64,000 nt of DNA from Dromaius novaehollandiae (taxonomy: Eukaryota > Chordata > Aves > Casuariiformes > Dromaiidae): NCBI RefSeq assembly GCF_036370855.1, contig NC_088111.1, positions 16,961,501-17,025,500 of the forward strand, given 5' to 3'. The position numbers and the translations under genes were made by a program. The notes below the pieces were generated by a model. That model was not told the DNA's origin and ran no database searches. It was given only the letters and a program-made list of their open reading frames with translations. The first letter of the stretch is position 1, and every line of letters starts with the position of its first letter. Positions 53,901 to 64,000 of the stretch are shown here, one piece after another.

Positions 53901-56900
53901 GAGCTTCCGAGAAGCAGTTACGCTCCTTCACGAATCCAAAAGGCCGAGAGAACAGTTGGTCACACTACTATACAGAAATATTTCACTATTTGGATGACAG
54001 GCACAGGTACACCAAGTGTCAGTCATTAAACTACTTAGACATGACTGCTACAGGTCAGCCAATAACATTGCTTTTATTTTATGACAGGTACAAGTCAGGA
54101 ATTCTCCTTCAAAGATGAACAACAACAGGCGCTACCAAAGCCAGACCTATGTTACTTTTTAGAAACATGGACAGAGCAGTTTTGCTCTCTTTGGGCAGCA
54201 AAAGTTTGTATGGTTTTATTTATTTCATGAAAGAGAGGTATGTTTGTAAAAGACATGTAAGCTGGGTATCTGCTACAATTTTGTTTCTGAAAGAAAAGAA
54301 AAATATCATTAGCTAACAGCAGGCTTTACAAGGTAATCAGAGATGTCAAATGATAGAGAGCTTTTAGAACTTAGTATTACATCTACAATGACAATTTAGG
54401 TATTTCATGTGAAGGTACTTACAGACTGTAAGGAATCAACATATATACAAGTATTGCTGAAATTACTTTTGAAGCTAGGTTTCTTGAGACACTTCTGCAG
54501 TCATGACAGTCTAGATTGTTCTACTTCTGTAACAGAGCAATACACTTCTTTCAAAACATGATATTTCTATAAGGGGGAAACAATTTGGGCCTTCACGCAG
54601 AACATATTCTTTATCCAGGCCTCACGCCACATCAGTTAATGATGAGTACACACATTTACCTCTGAGAAACGGTTCTTTCCATGATAGGCTGGGCATACCA
54701 TTAGGTAAAGAAAATCATTTGTCTTTTCAGAAAATATCCTAGAATTTACTTCATCTTCAAAATTGCCTGGGTTATCAGTTTGGATTTTCAAAATAAGAAA
54801 AAATAAAAGACAGATCCAGATGATATTTGATTAAGAATTGCATTTATATAGTGTCATAAATTCAACTGACTTAATAGATTTTTGGATTGGACCTTTATGT
54901 TGCATTTCTGCTGTTAATGACAAAATACCTGGTGGTTTGGACGCTCATTTCTTAGTACTGAAACTGAACACTCACTTCCTTCACATACCTCCAAAACTCT
55001 CAGCCAGTATTTCTTAAGCAATATTTCTCTGTCCTGCACACAACAAAGCAACCAACCACATAAGGATAGTACTGTAAAATCACTGAAATTCTGCAGAGAA
55101 ACAATAAGGCCGATTCTTCTATATAACAGCAACCTGTATAACAACCGCGCGGGCAGCCTTTGTTTCCTTTTTTGTCTCTCCTTAGGACTAAAATCCTCTC
55201 AGCCCTGAGGGCTTCTCAGACCTCTCAATATTGTGGGGAAGAGGCCACTTCAGGAACAAACACTGCAGGTAGAAGAATAATGGGAAAGGGTGCAGCACAG
55301 AGAAAAGCAGGAGGAGGATAGACATAATACTTCCATAACTGCAAAACAGTTATTGGCTCAGTAACAGTCTTACAGTTTGTAGGAAACTGTGTGGAGAACA
55401 TAAACCTTGACTTGGTATGTTGCTGTTGTAAATCATATAATTAGCAAAACAATGTGAACTATACCACAAGCGCCTGGTAGCTAAGCACTTATTACTTGTA
55501 TAGCTATTGCACATAGGATGGCACAGCATTGTCATTGCTTTTGCAAACATAGGTATATGTTTGTCCTTGACATCACTGTAGAACTCATTTTGCAATTACA
55601 TTATTCTGAAAGAATTACAACGAAGCTACACATGGGCAAAATTATGGTCCGGAATTCATGACTGTAAATCTGAAATAACACTAATGAAGTCCATTAAGTT
55701 TCTCAAGGATGCATAGTTTTGAAACTAAGAGCAGAATTAGGCCTAAGTAAAAGTTACCATGTAGTTCCCTTCCACTCACTAGTCTCAGTTCTGTCATAAT
55801 CCCTTCTGCTTTTAATCTTTTCAAAGAAAGCTTCTTGACGATCCCCATGCACTTCTGGCAGACTAAAATTAGTGACCTGCCTGCTCAGTCTCTCACATCA
55901 TCACCCTAACCTGTCTGCTCAAATTTCTCACTGAATTACACACAAGGGCTCCAATTACAAAGAATTTTTAAATACCCATTGGCACCAAAATTGTAGGAAG
56001 TAATTTTCATTGACAGTCATATATAATAACTTTGCAGAGTGAAGTCTATGGAAGTTGCCTTCCAAATCTATAAAATTGTGATCAACTCACTCAAGTATCC
56101 AACAGAAAGCAAAGGGGGGGGTGATGCTTAAGCCAGTAACTACACTGTTTGCAACCAGCAGATTGCTACATCTCCCAAATAAGCATCAGTGATTCAGATC
56201 CTTGATTTATGCCTCCACAGCCGTTGCACTCTGATACGAAAGGCAAAGATATAAAATGACTCAAGTTATTGCATCAAAAATACATCTCTTTGTTTTTCAG
56301 TTCTTTTGCAAGCATAGAAGCCACTGGGTTGCAAGTTTGCTTGTTTAAAAGACTCAAAGGAGACAGAAAAGAAGGAGACAGACAGTAACTGAACCGAAGC
56401 CAGTTGCTTTGGAAATGCCAAAACTTTTCTGGTCTTACTGCTTGGAAGTAGACCTACAAGCTACTGGTGAAGAACTTCCATTTCCTTGTGAACAACAGAA
56501 AAGCCCAGTTCTTTTAAACCTGAAAATAACTAGTGGAAGTTAATTTATGATGGATTATAAGGGCAAGTTTTCAAGAAGAGGAAGTGTGCATGGTGGCCAA
56601 GTTCTCTTATTTGTCTTGCTCTAGCCAGGTACTTCTAAACTAATCTAACCAGCAGCCCACTGGGCAGAAAGCCACCACAGTAGTTTCTCTACTATCCCAG
56701 TCATAGCCCTGTACTTCAGCCAGCAGGATTTATTACGCATCTGTGATTCTCCTCCTGCTCTTGTGTGCCTCTGTTCTCTTCCTCAATGTTAAAGTCAAAT
56801 TACATAATTATTTAATATGGCATAGTCCCTCCTCACAAAACTCAAACTTGGCCACAGAGCTGTTGGGTTTGCTCTTTAGGTCAGCTGCATCTACATCAGG

Positions 56901-57378
56901 AGACATGAATGCATTCTGAGAGAGGTGAAGAAAAAAAAACCCAGATGAGTAAAGTCTGCTGAAGCTGTGCAAGCTACACTCAGGTGTTTCTAACTACTCC
57001 CAGAATCAGGGTAGTAGTTACCCAGATATTTCCCAGAGCTGTTAAATGCAACAGTACTTGATCTTCTGCATGTGGAGTCAGCTAGGTCCAGAAAGATTTA
57101 TTAACTGGATACCAAAGCTGAGGGCACTACAAATGCAGCTGCAGCCTTTTCACAGGTGGATGAAGAAGAATCACTGGTGATTAGGGTGCAGAAGCAAAGA
57201 AGTACAATCACCTTGCTGCTTGAAAAGACAAGGCCTCCTGTAAAGCAATAAGTCACACCCTAAGAAATCAATTGGCACCTACATGATCTCTGACAAGTCA
57301 CCTCCTCTCTCTTTTCCACAGGTTACTAGTCTATAGAAGCAAGGACACTGATGCTGACTTTCTTGGGACAGCACTTAC
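50936..57378. other. Non-coding stretch, probably intron downstream of the 58 kb promoter
   Basis: Unique AT-rich sequence. Bases 51575-51690 are especially AT-rich and repeat-free. No exon with good sites on both sides was found between here and 43 kb. G8 near 56105. Confidence 0.5.
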
Positions 57379-57498
57379 CTAGCTGTTTGCAAGAGCCAAA
57401 TATTATCACGGGAATGTGAGGAGCCCCAGGCTCCTCTTGTATTCAGCGCTGGATGTTCAAAATGCCGGGAAGAAGTCCTGCCCTGAACAGGTTCCCGT
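57379..57498 (-). other. Candidate second exon of minus-strand gene, 120 nt
   Basis: On the minus strand a pyrimidine-rich acceptor (CTGTTCCTTCTCTTTAG) precedes the segment, and a consensus donor (CAGCTAG|GTAAGTGC) follows. Length is 120 nt, so it keeps phase. One frame is open throughout (begins REPVQGRTSS, ends NIWLLQTA); it is the frame that continues an open frame in exon 1 with a phase-2 junction. The segment has no ATG, so it is most simply a 5' untranslated exon, with coding starting further left. The intron to exon 1 would be 363 nt. I do not recognise the peptide. Confidence 0.55.
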
Positions 57499-57861
57499 CT
57501 AAAGAGAAGGAACAGACAGATGAAAAGAGAGTGGAAATGCTCTGATCCCAAGCTTGCAAAAAGGGAAATAGTAAGGTAAGGTTAAACCCTTCACACAAGA
57601 CCACACAGATTCTTAGCAGTAGGGAGCCTGTTGTACCCAGCCCAAACTCGGCACACCAGGCATCTTTACTTCCTACAGCTTTTCACCTTTTGCTTCTCTT
57701 TTTCACTCTTTTTCCCCTCATGCAGTTAAAATATTCCATACTGGCTTCGCGTCGCTGAAGCCAAGGAAGCGACACCGCGACGACGCTGCCCCAGGGCGAA
57801 GACCCGCGAGCAGAGTCACCCACGGCGGCCTCGACGCGCGAGCGGCTCAGCCGTCGCCTAC

Positions 57862-58009
57862 CTGCGCCGGGCGGCCGGGGCGTCCCGCGGGCTCCCGCTC
57901 GGCGGCTCCCTCAGGACGGCGGGCACAGGGGCCCTGAGGCGGCCGGAGCCGCGCGCCGGCTCCACCAGGGCGGGGCCCTCCCGCCGCTGGGGGTAAAGAG
58001 CGCCGTGGT
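57862..58009 (-). other. Candidate first exon of minus-strand gene (5' end estimated)
   Basis: The minus strand reads GGCGCAG|GTAGGCG, a good donor with the junction at 57862/57861. The 5' end is placed next to the TCTCGCGAGA element because promoter motifs cluster at 58009-58061; the true start site could be further right. From 58009 to 57862 there is no ATG, so as drawn it is untranslated. If transcription started beyond 58384, ATG-initiated frames would enter, and the frame ending RRR at the donor would run on through exon 2 without a stop. The host gene is not identified. Confidence 0.5.
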
Positions 58010-58018
58010 CTCGCGAGA
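58009..58018. promoter_or_regulatory. TCTCGCGAGA palindromic promoter element
   Basis: An exact 10-bp palindrome TCTCGCGAGA. This motif is known as a core element of TATA-less CpG-island promoters, frequently bidirectional ones, and as a site bound in a methylation-sensitive way by ZBTB-class proteins. Its position between the two outward splice donors fits a start-site cluster here. Confidence 0.8.
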
Positions 58019-58023
58019 CCCGA

Positions 58024-58041
58024 GGGGCGGGGCGGGGCGGG
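58024..58041 (+). promoter_or_regulatory. Tandem GC boxes / perfect G-quadruplex motif
   Basis: GGGGCGGGGCGGGGCGGG: four G tracts separated by single C loops, which is both three overlapping Sp1-type GC boxes and an ideal parallel quadruplex sequence. It starts six bases from the TCTCGCGAGA element. Confidence 0.85.
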
Positions 58042-58055
58042 CGGTGGCCGCGCGG

Positions 58056-58061
58056 CACGTG
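58056..58061. promoter_or_regulatory. CACGTG E-box
   Basis: CACGTG within GCGGCACGTGCGG in the island core; the binding site class of MYC/MAX, USF and CLOCK-type bHLH proteins. Confidence 0.5.
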
Positions 58062-58099
58062 CGGTCCCGGCAGGCCCGGCCCGACCGTTGGCGCGGAGC

Positions 58100-58615
58100 G
58101 GCGCGAGGGGCGGCCCCGCCCGGCCCGCGGAGGGAGCCCGGTGACACGCAGCAGGGAGAAGCGCGGCGCTGGCGAGCCGAGCCGAGGAGCGTCGGGGAGG
58201 GCCCGGGCCGGAGGGAGGGCGGCCTGCTCGCCCCGAGGACAGTCCAGGAGGGGAACGGGTCGCCCTGGGAGACCGTGCAGCCTCCGGCCTCGGCGGGTGC
58301 CGGGACCAGGCTGGGCAAAGTCCGACCGCACCGCTGACTCGGCCTCGAGCAGGAGGCTGGACCCGCGTTGTCCTGGGCTCCCACGACAGCCTGACAGGAT
58401 AAAACCCCTCCGTCCAGCAGGGTATCGGAAATGAAGGAGCGTCGTTTGCCATATCACGTAATCCAGACCGCAGAGAAAGGGCCGACTCTGTTCAGAGCAA
58501 GACTTGGGGCCAAGCGTCTGCTGCTGCTCTAGGCTGGACCTGCAGCGCACCGATGTCAGAGGAGGTCGATCGTGGATTTCAGTGACTTCTGCCCAACTTC
58601 AGCACCGCAGTGAAG
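58100..58615 (+). other. Candidate rightward first exon (start estimated)
   Basis: A plus-strand donor CAGTGAAG|GTAATTTT lies at 58615/58616, at the right shore of the CpG island, and would serve a divergent transcript starting near 58.1 kb. It carries several ATG frames (for example 58141-58434), all arginine/glycine/proline-rich and not recognisable. A divergent lncRNA is the simplest reading. The acceptor partner was not found with confidence. Confidence 0.3.
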
Positions 58616-58616
58616 G

Positions 58617-61454
58617 TAATTTTAGGAGATCTCATGTCACCTATTGCTTTCACACGTAATGCCTACCTTTTTAATAAGTTGAAAGGTATCACTGTGCTCA
58701 TCACTGACTTAACATTCTTTGCTTCTCAATTCAGTAGTGATTTCAACTATTAATGTGTTTCATCAAATCACCTGAATAGGGATTAGATGAGCTCCCATAA
58801 AAACTATGGCTGTTAAAGAACTCATATGAATTTAACCAGGGTCTGGTTCTGGGTCAAATCCTAATCTCCAGTCCAAATGTGCTTTTACACTAAACTGCTG
58901 GAGAATAGGTTTAATATTGTTTCATCCATTAAAGGAGATTAACTTCACAGAAAACTCATTCTCAAGTTTGAATTTTAGTTGAATGCTCAATCAACTTAAA
59001 ACAGTTGAGCTTAGGAGATTTCATTTTCGCTAAAAATAATTTCATTTCACACATATCAAACCTATGGCAAATAATTCTGAGCATTTTAGTTCCCCCATAC
59101 ACTTTTTTCAATGTTCCCATTGCTGTATTATTAACAGAAATAGCTCTTAATCACACAAGTAACAGAGAATGTTTTTCTAGTACTCCTGTAGACAGTGTCA
59201 ATGCCGATGGCAGGATGAACTTAAAGGCAGCCGGGGCCGACAGACCAATCACTGCTCTTAAGAAGATCCCTGAAAGAGTTTCTCTTAACACAGAAGATTC
59301 TGGATTACTTGGTAGCCTGTAAGGCAAGACAGGTTTGGGAAAGTCAGATCTCTGCTGAGGTATATGATTTACTTAAGCATCTGAACTTTTGTTTACCACA
59401 CTTAATACATCAATACTGCAGTTATTCACATAAAGATCTTTTTTTTTTTTTTGTATAAAGAAGAAAATACGTGTTTTGAATCACATAAAGAATTTGCAGT
59501 ATATGGGAGTTCTTCTGTGCTGATGGGTCTATTCTATGCTTAAAGTTACACGGATGTTTAAATGTGTTGCAGGCCTAGTTGTAATTTACAAATAATATTT
59601 AGTCATGAAAACACTTAGTCATATACTTAAATGCTTTGCTGAATCAGGACTTTTTTCAAAGCACAACATGTTTTTATACACTGCTTCAGTATATATCCAA
59701 TATGCCTCCTACTAAAGCTTACAAGTTTAGACATTTTATTTAATGCATTAATTTATTTGCAGAAAAGTCAAGCATTTTGCCACTGGAGGATTTTCATCTC
59801 AGACTTTGGTTCTTAAGACCCTTCTGCGAAAGGCTTTCTGTCAGTGGGCACTCAGCCTCACGCAGGATATTGAGTCACCACCACCTGGCAGAGGACAAGC
59901 TTTGGAAGCAGTTTCCATGCAACAACAGTTATCCGCTGGCATTTCCATTCTATGAATTCTACACCTGTCATTGGCTTATATTCTAACAGACTTCTACATT
60001 TTCTCAACATTTGCTCAATTTACAGAATCTTTTCTAATAGGAATTTCTCAAAAATGCATTTACTCCCAGAGGACTTTAATTAAAATTTGAGCTGAGACCA
60101 GGGCAACAATGTGACATAGTTCCTGCTGATACAAAAACATTTCTTCCATATGCATGCATGTATATGTATATCTTTAGCCAGCAAAATTGAAATCACAACA
60201 GTAAACAAGCCTGTAATTCAGTGGCATTGGATCTCCTTCCCAGCCCACGCTGGCACCAAACTGCCTTCAGGAATGAACCATTCATAGTTTCTATTTAAGA
60301 ACCTTTCTGCCTTTGGCAGAGAACTCCAGCAGCTTACATATGACTCAGCCTTCTTTGAGGTCAAAATTCAGATTACTTTTCTCCAGGGTACCCAGCAGCA
60401 GGTAACTACAATGTAAACTCTAATTTTAGTTGTTTTAAATGAATTCTAAGCTTATTTGCCAGAGAGTAGAAGCTAAAGAGAAAAAATCCCATGGACATTA
60501 TAGAGAAATTATTTCAAAGCTGTACATTGCTAGAGTCCCTTTTTAGGCTCAGAGTACAACTAAGCAACATGAAAACTTTGTATTTTCAAAACTCATTATT
60601 TCAACTAGGTTGTATTTTCCTGCCTGGTTTTCCTTCCAGCCTTCATCACTTTTTTTTTTTTTAATTATTTATAGAATTCTACAGTGCTTCTCTCTACCCT
60701 GTTAGCTGTGTCAGAGACCTGGGGACAGCTGGTTAACTATAGAGTAGAGGAGATGGGCTCTTAGGAGGGGAAGGAGTCTACAGACCTGTGAAACTCAGAG
60801 AAAGCTTAAGAGGTTACATTATCTCCTCTGACCCACCACTGAAACTACACTGAAGGAAATGGCTGACTGAGAATCTGGCTGACATTTCCAAGAGATGCAG
60901 GCACCCCATTTCCTTTGAAAGAGCATACAGCTTATTGCGCCCCCCCCCCCCCCCCCAAATCCTATCCCCAGCAACTAATCCCAAGTCAGCAAAGTCAAAG
61001 CACTCTTCCACCTCCAGTTGGGATAGTGTAGACAGTTCACAATGCCTGTTTCCTGGGATGAGATATTTCCTTGCCTCAGGAGTCAGCTATGGAAAGGATT
61101 CATTGTCCTTGAAGTCTTTGCAGATGATAAAATGCATTCCTTCCAACAGTGTCTCTGCAGTTAATTTTGATATGACAGACTTTTCTCTTGTTACTTTTGT
61201 TCTTTTCACTGAGTGATTTACATTCAAACATCAGTTTGCATTATTGCCTAACTTCATTCCACAAATTTGACAGAGCCTTTGCCCCTGTACCACTGATGGC
61301 AAAGAAGGTTCTGCCACTGACTTTCAAGGATACAAAAATCAGACGCAGATTGTTGTTTACAAATTAGAAGTTCTGTATCTATATAATACTATAGAACAAT
61401 TCCTAAAAGCACTGCTGTATGCCTACCTCTGCCTGCACTATTGCCAAGATACCC
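58617..61454. other. Non-coding stretch
   Basis: AT-rich with T14 at 59439-59452 and a T-run at about 60650-60661. An acceptor-like site lies at about 59761 without a clear donor. No gene recognised. Confidence 0.55.
60940..60956. repeat. C17 homopolymer
   Basis: Seventeen consecutive C; on the minus strand G17. Length is likely polymorphic and assembly-sensitive. Confidence 0.95.
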
Positions 61455-61742
61455 AGAACACTTTACATTCTTTCAGCTATTTCATCTTCATAATACCCCC
61501 TGAAGAAAATGGCCTTGGATATAGTATTTCTGCTTTGGATTTTTAAATCTACATTGACAGGTTTCGGTTCTGTTCTTGGTCCAGTAGGTCACAGCTGTCT
61601 AAAGAGATGCTGAAATTAAGGCTTTGGTCAAAACATATACAGAGAAATTAAACAATTTGTTCATTGGTAAACAGTAAGTCTGTAGCAGAGAAGCAAACTG
61701 AACTCCAAACTTTCTTTAACCCCTGTACCATCTCTCCCTTTC
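61455..61742 (-). repeat. MIR-type SINE relic, minus orientation, possibly interrupted
   Basis: The plus strand shows ACACTTTACATTC and CATCTTCATAATACCCCCTGAA, like the antisense MIR tail 'gcgctttacat' and 'taatcctcacaacaaccctatga'. Then, from 61640, CAGAGAAATTAAACAATTTG, AACAGTAAGTCTGTAGCAGAG and AACTGAACTCCAAAC follow 'agagaggttaagtgacttg', 'cacagcaagtctgtggcaga' and 'gaactgaaccca'. The order is right and the middle is longer than the family norm. Confidence 0.5.
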
Positions 61743-64000
61743 ACTCTGTTAAAACATTATCCTTCTGCAGAGCTTAGCCTGCAGTATCTTGTTATTGCAT
61801 AAAGAGAAATAGTTTCCCTTTCAGGCAAGTTAAGCTTTACGTAGCAGAGCTCTGAGAAACACAGCATGGTACCAAGTAGTAAATCCACTGTAATACGTTT
61901 TATCCAAGCAAAACAATGACGACCAACAGTTCCAAACAATTTATGTGTTCCCAAGAAAATTTACAGAAGCTTCATTCAATCTTGTCATCTTACTGAAATA
62001 AATGTGAAGAGATTAATTGATGCCTAATAATGGTATATAAAGTGCTGCAATAATAATAAACCTGCCTCCCACTGAAAAGGTTCTGAAAAAAATTTGAACC
62101 CTTTAATTCAGTCCATAAGTTTAAAATAGTACTCCTCTGAATTCTCTGAACTCAGCCAAAGTTCACCACCAAATTAGACTGCAATTCACAAGTTGCTCTA
62201 ATCCCTCGTAATTTTTTTTCACTCTATATTTATTGATTTATGAACCCGTTATTCACCAAAAAATGTCAGCTGGTCCTATTGCTGTCAGTCTAATTAGCAA
62301 CTGTGTGATTCTTTTCCATAATCTTAATTTAACTGCTTTTGCCCACGGCCTCAAGCAGATATGGATTACAACTCAGAACACTGTGGCTCTTGCTACTGTG
62401 TACTATATGCTACATCCATATCCTAACTACTAAATTGAACAGCAGGGTTAGAAGAGTTATGGAAAACAGTAACTTCTGCCTCCCAGCTCTGCTGGTCCCA
62501 TGTTCCAGGTTAGATGAGAATTCTGTCAAACAAACAAACGGGAGTTTGCTACTTGTGTTCACGAGAGCCCTGTGGAGACAACTCATTACTTCAGAGGGAA
62601 CTCAGTCCTGCTCTGGTTCAGGCTCCCACAGCACAGCTATTTAACTCTATTCCAAATGTAAGATCTTTACTACCAAGGACAAGCTTGGCTCCACAAAGAG
62701 CACAGATATTTCTTCCTCTTCAATCTTTTAATTTGTAAACTGATCACATTTGACACTGATGTCACTGAGACAAACACAAAGCTCCAAATGCATTTCAATC
62801 AAGATTCTGTTCAGACTATAACAACAGCTTAAAGAAAGACTGGATAGCATAGAAATATAAAAAGCAGTATAAAGGAATTAGTCATACTGGTCATAAATAA
62901 CACGACAAAAAGGACTAGGCTGAAGATGATAATGAAAAGAAATTAAGGGGGTTGATTATAACCTTTCATTATTTGGATGTTCAGAGAGTAGGAAAAACTG
63001 TTCGATGAGACAAGTAGGCCAGCGCAATTGGAGGCATTTGAGGAAAGATTATGTGTGATTATGGAAAAGAACGTGTAGCATGGATTGGTTTGTTACTGAA
63101 GAATCTGGATGAGGGGGTTTAAAGTCTGCCTGTCTAGTCCCGCTATCTACGCAGTCCTGTGGGTAGATCATTTTTCTTGCTGCTAGTTTACCTCTTCTCT
63201 GTTACTGCTACATTCAAAATACCCATTTCAGGATCTCAGCATTATGTAGTGGGCAACATATTCATTGTGATAATAATGCAGTAAGGTTGCTTCAAAAAAC
63301 AACAAAACCCCCAAGCCCCACCAAGTAGCAAGTGACTGAGTGAATGGGGTGCGTGCAGACTAAGTGTAGGATGCTTCAAGCTTGAGGTCTGGTCTAAACT
63401 CTCTTTTAAGTCTTTAGAGAAAATTCTTCAGGGAATTGATTGTGTTTTATCATGTGTTTTTGGTTGTGTTTTATTGTGTGTGTGTTTTTATCGTTGTTTA
63501 CAGCATAAGGAGAAGACCGTTTTGAAATCCTGCCTTCATATAGTTATGCTGCAGTTCTTTCACCCCCTTCCTAAAATCCTTTACTACCCTAGTGATGCAG
63601 GCATGTCCCAAAATCAACAGTGCATTTAGCTGATTTTCCCCCTGCATCTTCCATTTATTGCTCCTCCTACTCTAACCTCAATTTAAATAACTGCATAAAC
63701 AGAAATATCTCTAGAGAATTGGGTTTGAAAAAATACACACCAGAAGCAAAGATGAAAAAGTAGCAGTGCATATTAAAGGCAGAACCTACTGTGTCAAGTG
63801 GCAGCCCACCACAGCAGCACAGCACTTGTCTGGAAAGCAGGGTAGGTTAATCCACATCCAACTCCATGCTTGCCAGACACAGACCAGTATTGATTCTAAT
63901 CCCCTAGCAAGGTTGGATATACCCACATGAGACCTCACTCTCAGCACTGAATGCAGGAAACATTGTGTTCTGGAAAGAAAACATAAATTACAACAGGCAA
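61743..64000. other. Non-coding stretch to the window end
   Basis: Unique AT-rich DNA. Bases 61975-62060 are TAAT-rich and repeat-free. A TG-rich low-complexity tract lies at about 63440-63488. No gene or clear repeat family seen. Confidence 0.55.

Larger units (their letters stand above)
57770..58450. promoter_or_regulatory. CpG-island promoter
   Basis: By far the densest CpG stretch of the window (runs such as GGGGCGGGGCGGGGCGGGCG, CGCGGCACGTGCGG). It changes abruptly to AT-rich flanks on both sides. It holds GC boxes, TCTCGCGAGA and an E-box within about 55 bases, with no TATA box nearby: the make-up of a housekeeping or broadly used, often bidirectional, vertebrate promoter. Splice donors lead away from it on both strands (57862/57861 minus, 58615/58616 plus). 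Large overlapping open frames on both strands here reflect high GC and are not good evidence for protein. Confidence 0.85.

Noticed and set aside
57847..58550. Overlapping 157-230 codon minus-strand frames in the CpG island
   Set aside because: Arg/Pro/Gly/Ala-rich frames appear in several registers on both strands at once, as expected from very high GC; none resembles a known protein. Only the splice-linked frame is mentioned, and as probably untranslated.
1..64000. tRNA, rRNA, snRNA, CRISPR arrays, operons or a multi-gene defence-like system
   Set aside because: Looked for B-box/A-box pairs, U6/7SK-like text, regularly spaced direct repeats and tandem coding frames; none seen. The content is ordinary vertebrate non-coding DNA around one promoter.

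Overview
This window looks like nuclear DNA from a bird (less likely another sauropsid such as a crocodilian or turtle). The base composition is AT-leaning. No long open reading frame reads like a protein. Three copies of the CR1 LINE that dominates bird genomes can be recognised. There is also one LTR-like block of avian endogenous-retrovirus type and several very old MIR-type SINE relics. Nothing is bacterial or viral in layout: there are no operons, no ribosome-binding sites and no CRISPR array. I recognise no protein-coding gene by name.

Layout. Bases 1-740 hold a GC/CpG-richer patch with a near-perfect palindrome of about 81 bp (a MITE-like hairpin) and an 18-bp tandem duplication. Bases 0.7-12 kb are non-coding, with a 3'-terminal CR1 relic at 5.29-5.77 kb, one MIR relic and simple repeats. 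At 12.8-13.6 kb the plus strand has two good splice-site-bounded segments, which may be a short non-coding or 5' alternative transcript. Bases 14.9-17 kb hold stretches that look like conserved non-coding DNA and a 17-bp tandem repeat. Bases 18.8-19.65 kb hold a collapsed CR1 copy in which endonuclease and reverse-transcriptase segments are still readable. An LTR-like block with CCAAT and TATA boxes lies at 26.2-26.4 kb. Bases 26.4-44 kb are largely featureless. Bases 43.7-45.0 kb hold MIR relics and a minus-strand CR1. Bases 47.1-47.5 kb are a strong candidate conserved enhancer.

The one clear gene signal is a CpG-island promoter at about 57.77-58.45 kb. It has GC boxes in a perfect G-quadruplex arrangement, the palindromic promoter element TCTCGCGAGA and a CACGTG E-box. 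Leftward of it (minus strand) I can place the donor of a first exon at 57862 and a complete second exon at 57379-57498. Both segments lack an ATG, so they are probably 5' untranslated exons of a minus-strand gene whose coding exons lie further left, perhaps beyond the window. A plus-strand donor at 58615/58616 suggests the island may also fire rightward, for example into a lncRNA. The rest of the window is therefore best read as intron or intergenic DNA around this promoter, with scattered regulatory candidates and old repeats. I found no evidence for an undescribed multi-gene system. The items most worth checking are the bidirectional promoter, the palindrome and the enhancer-like blocks.
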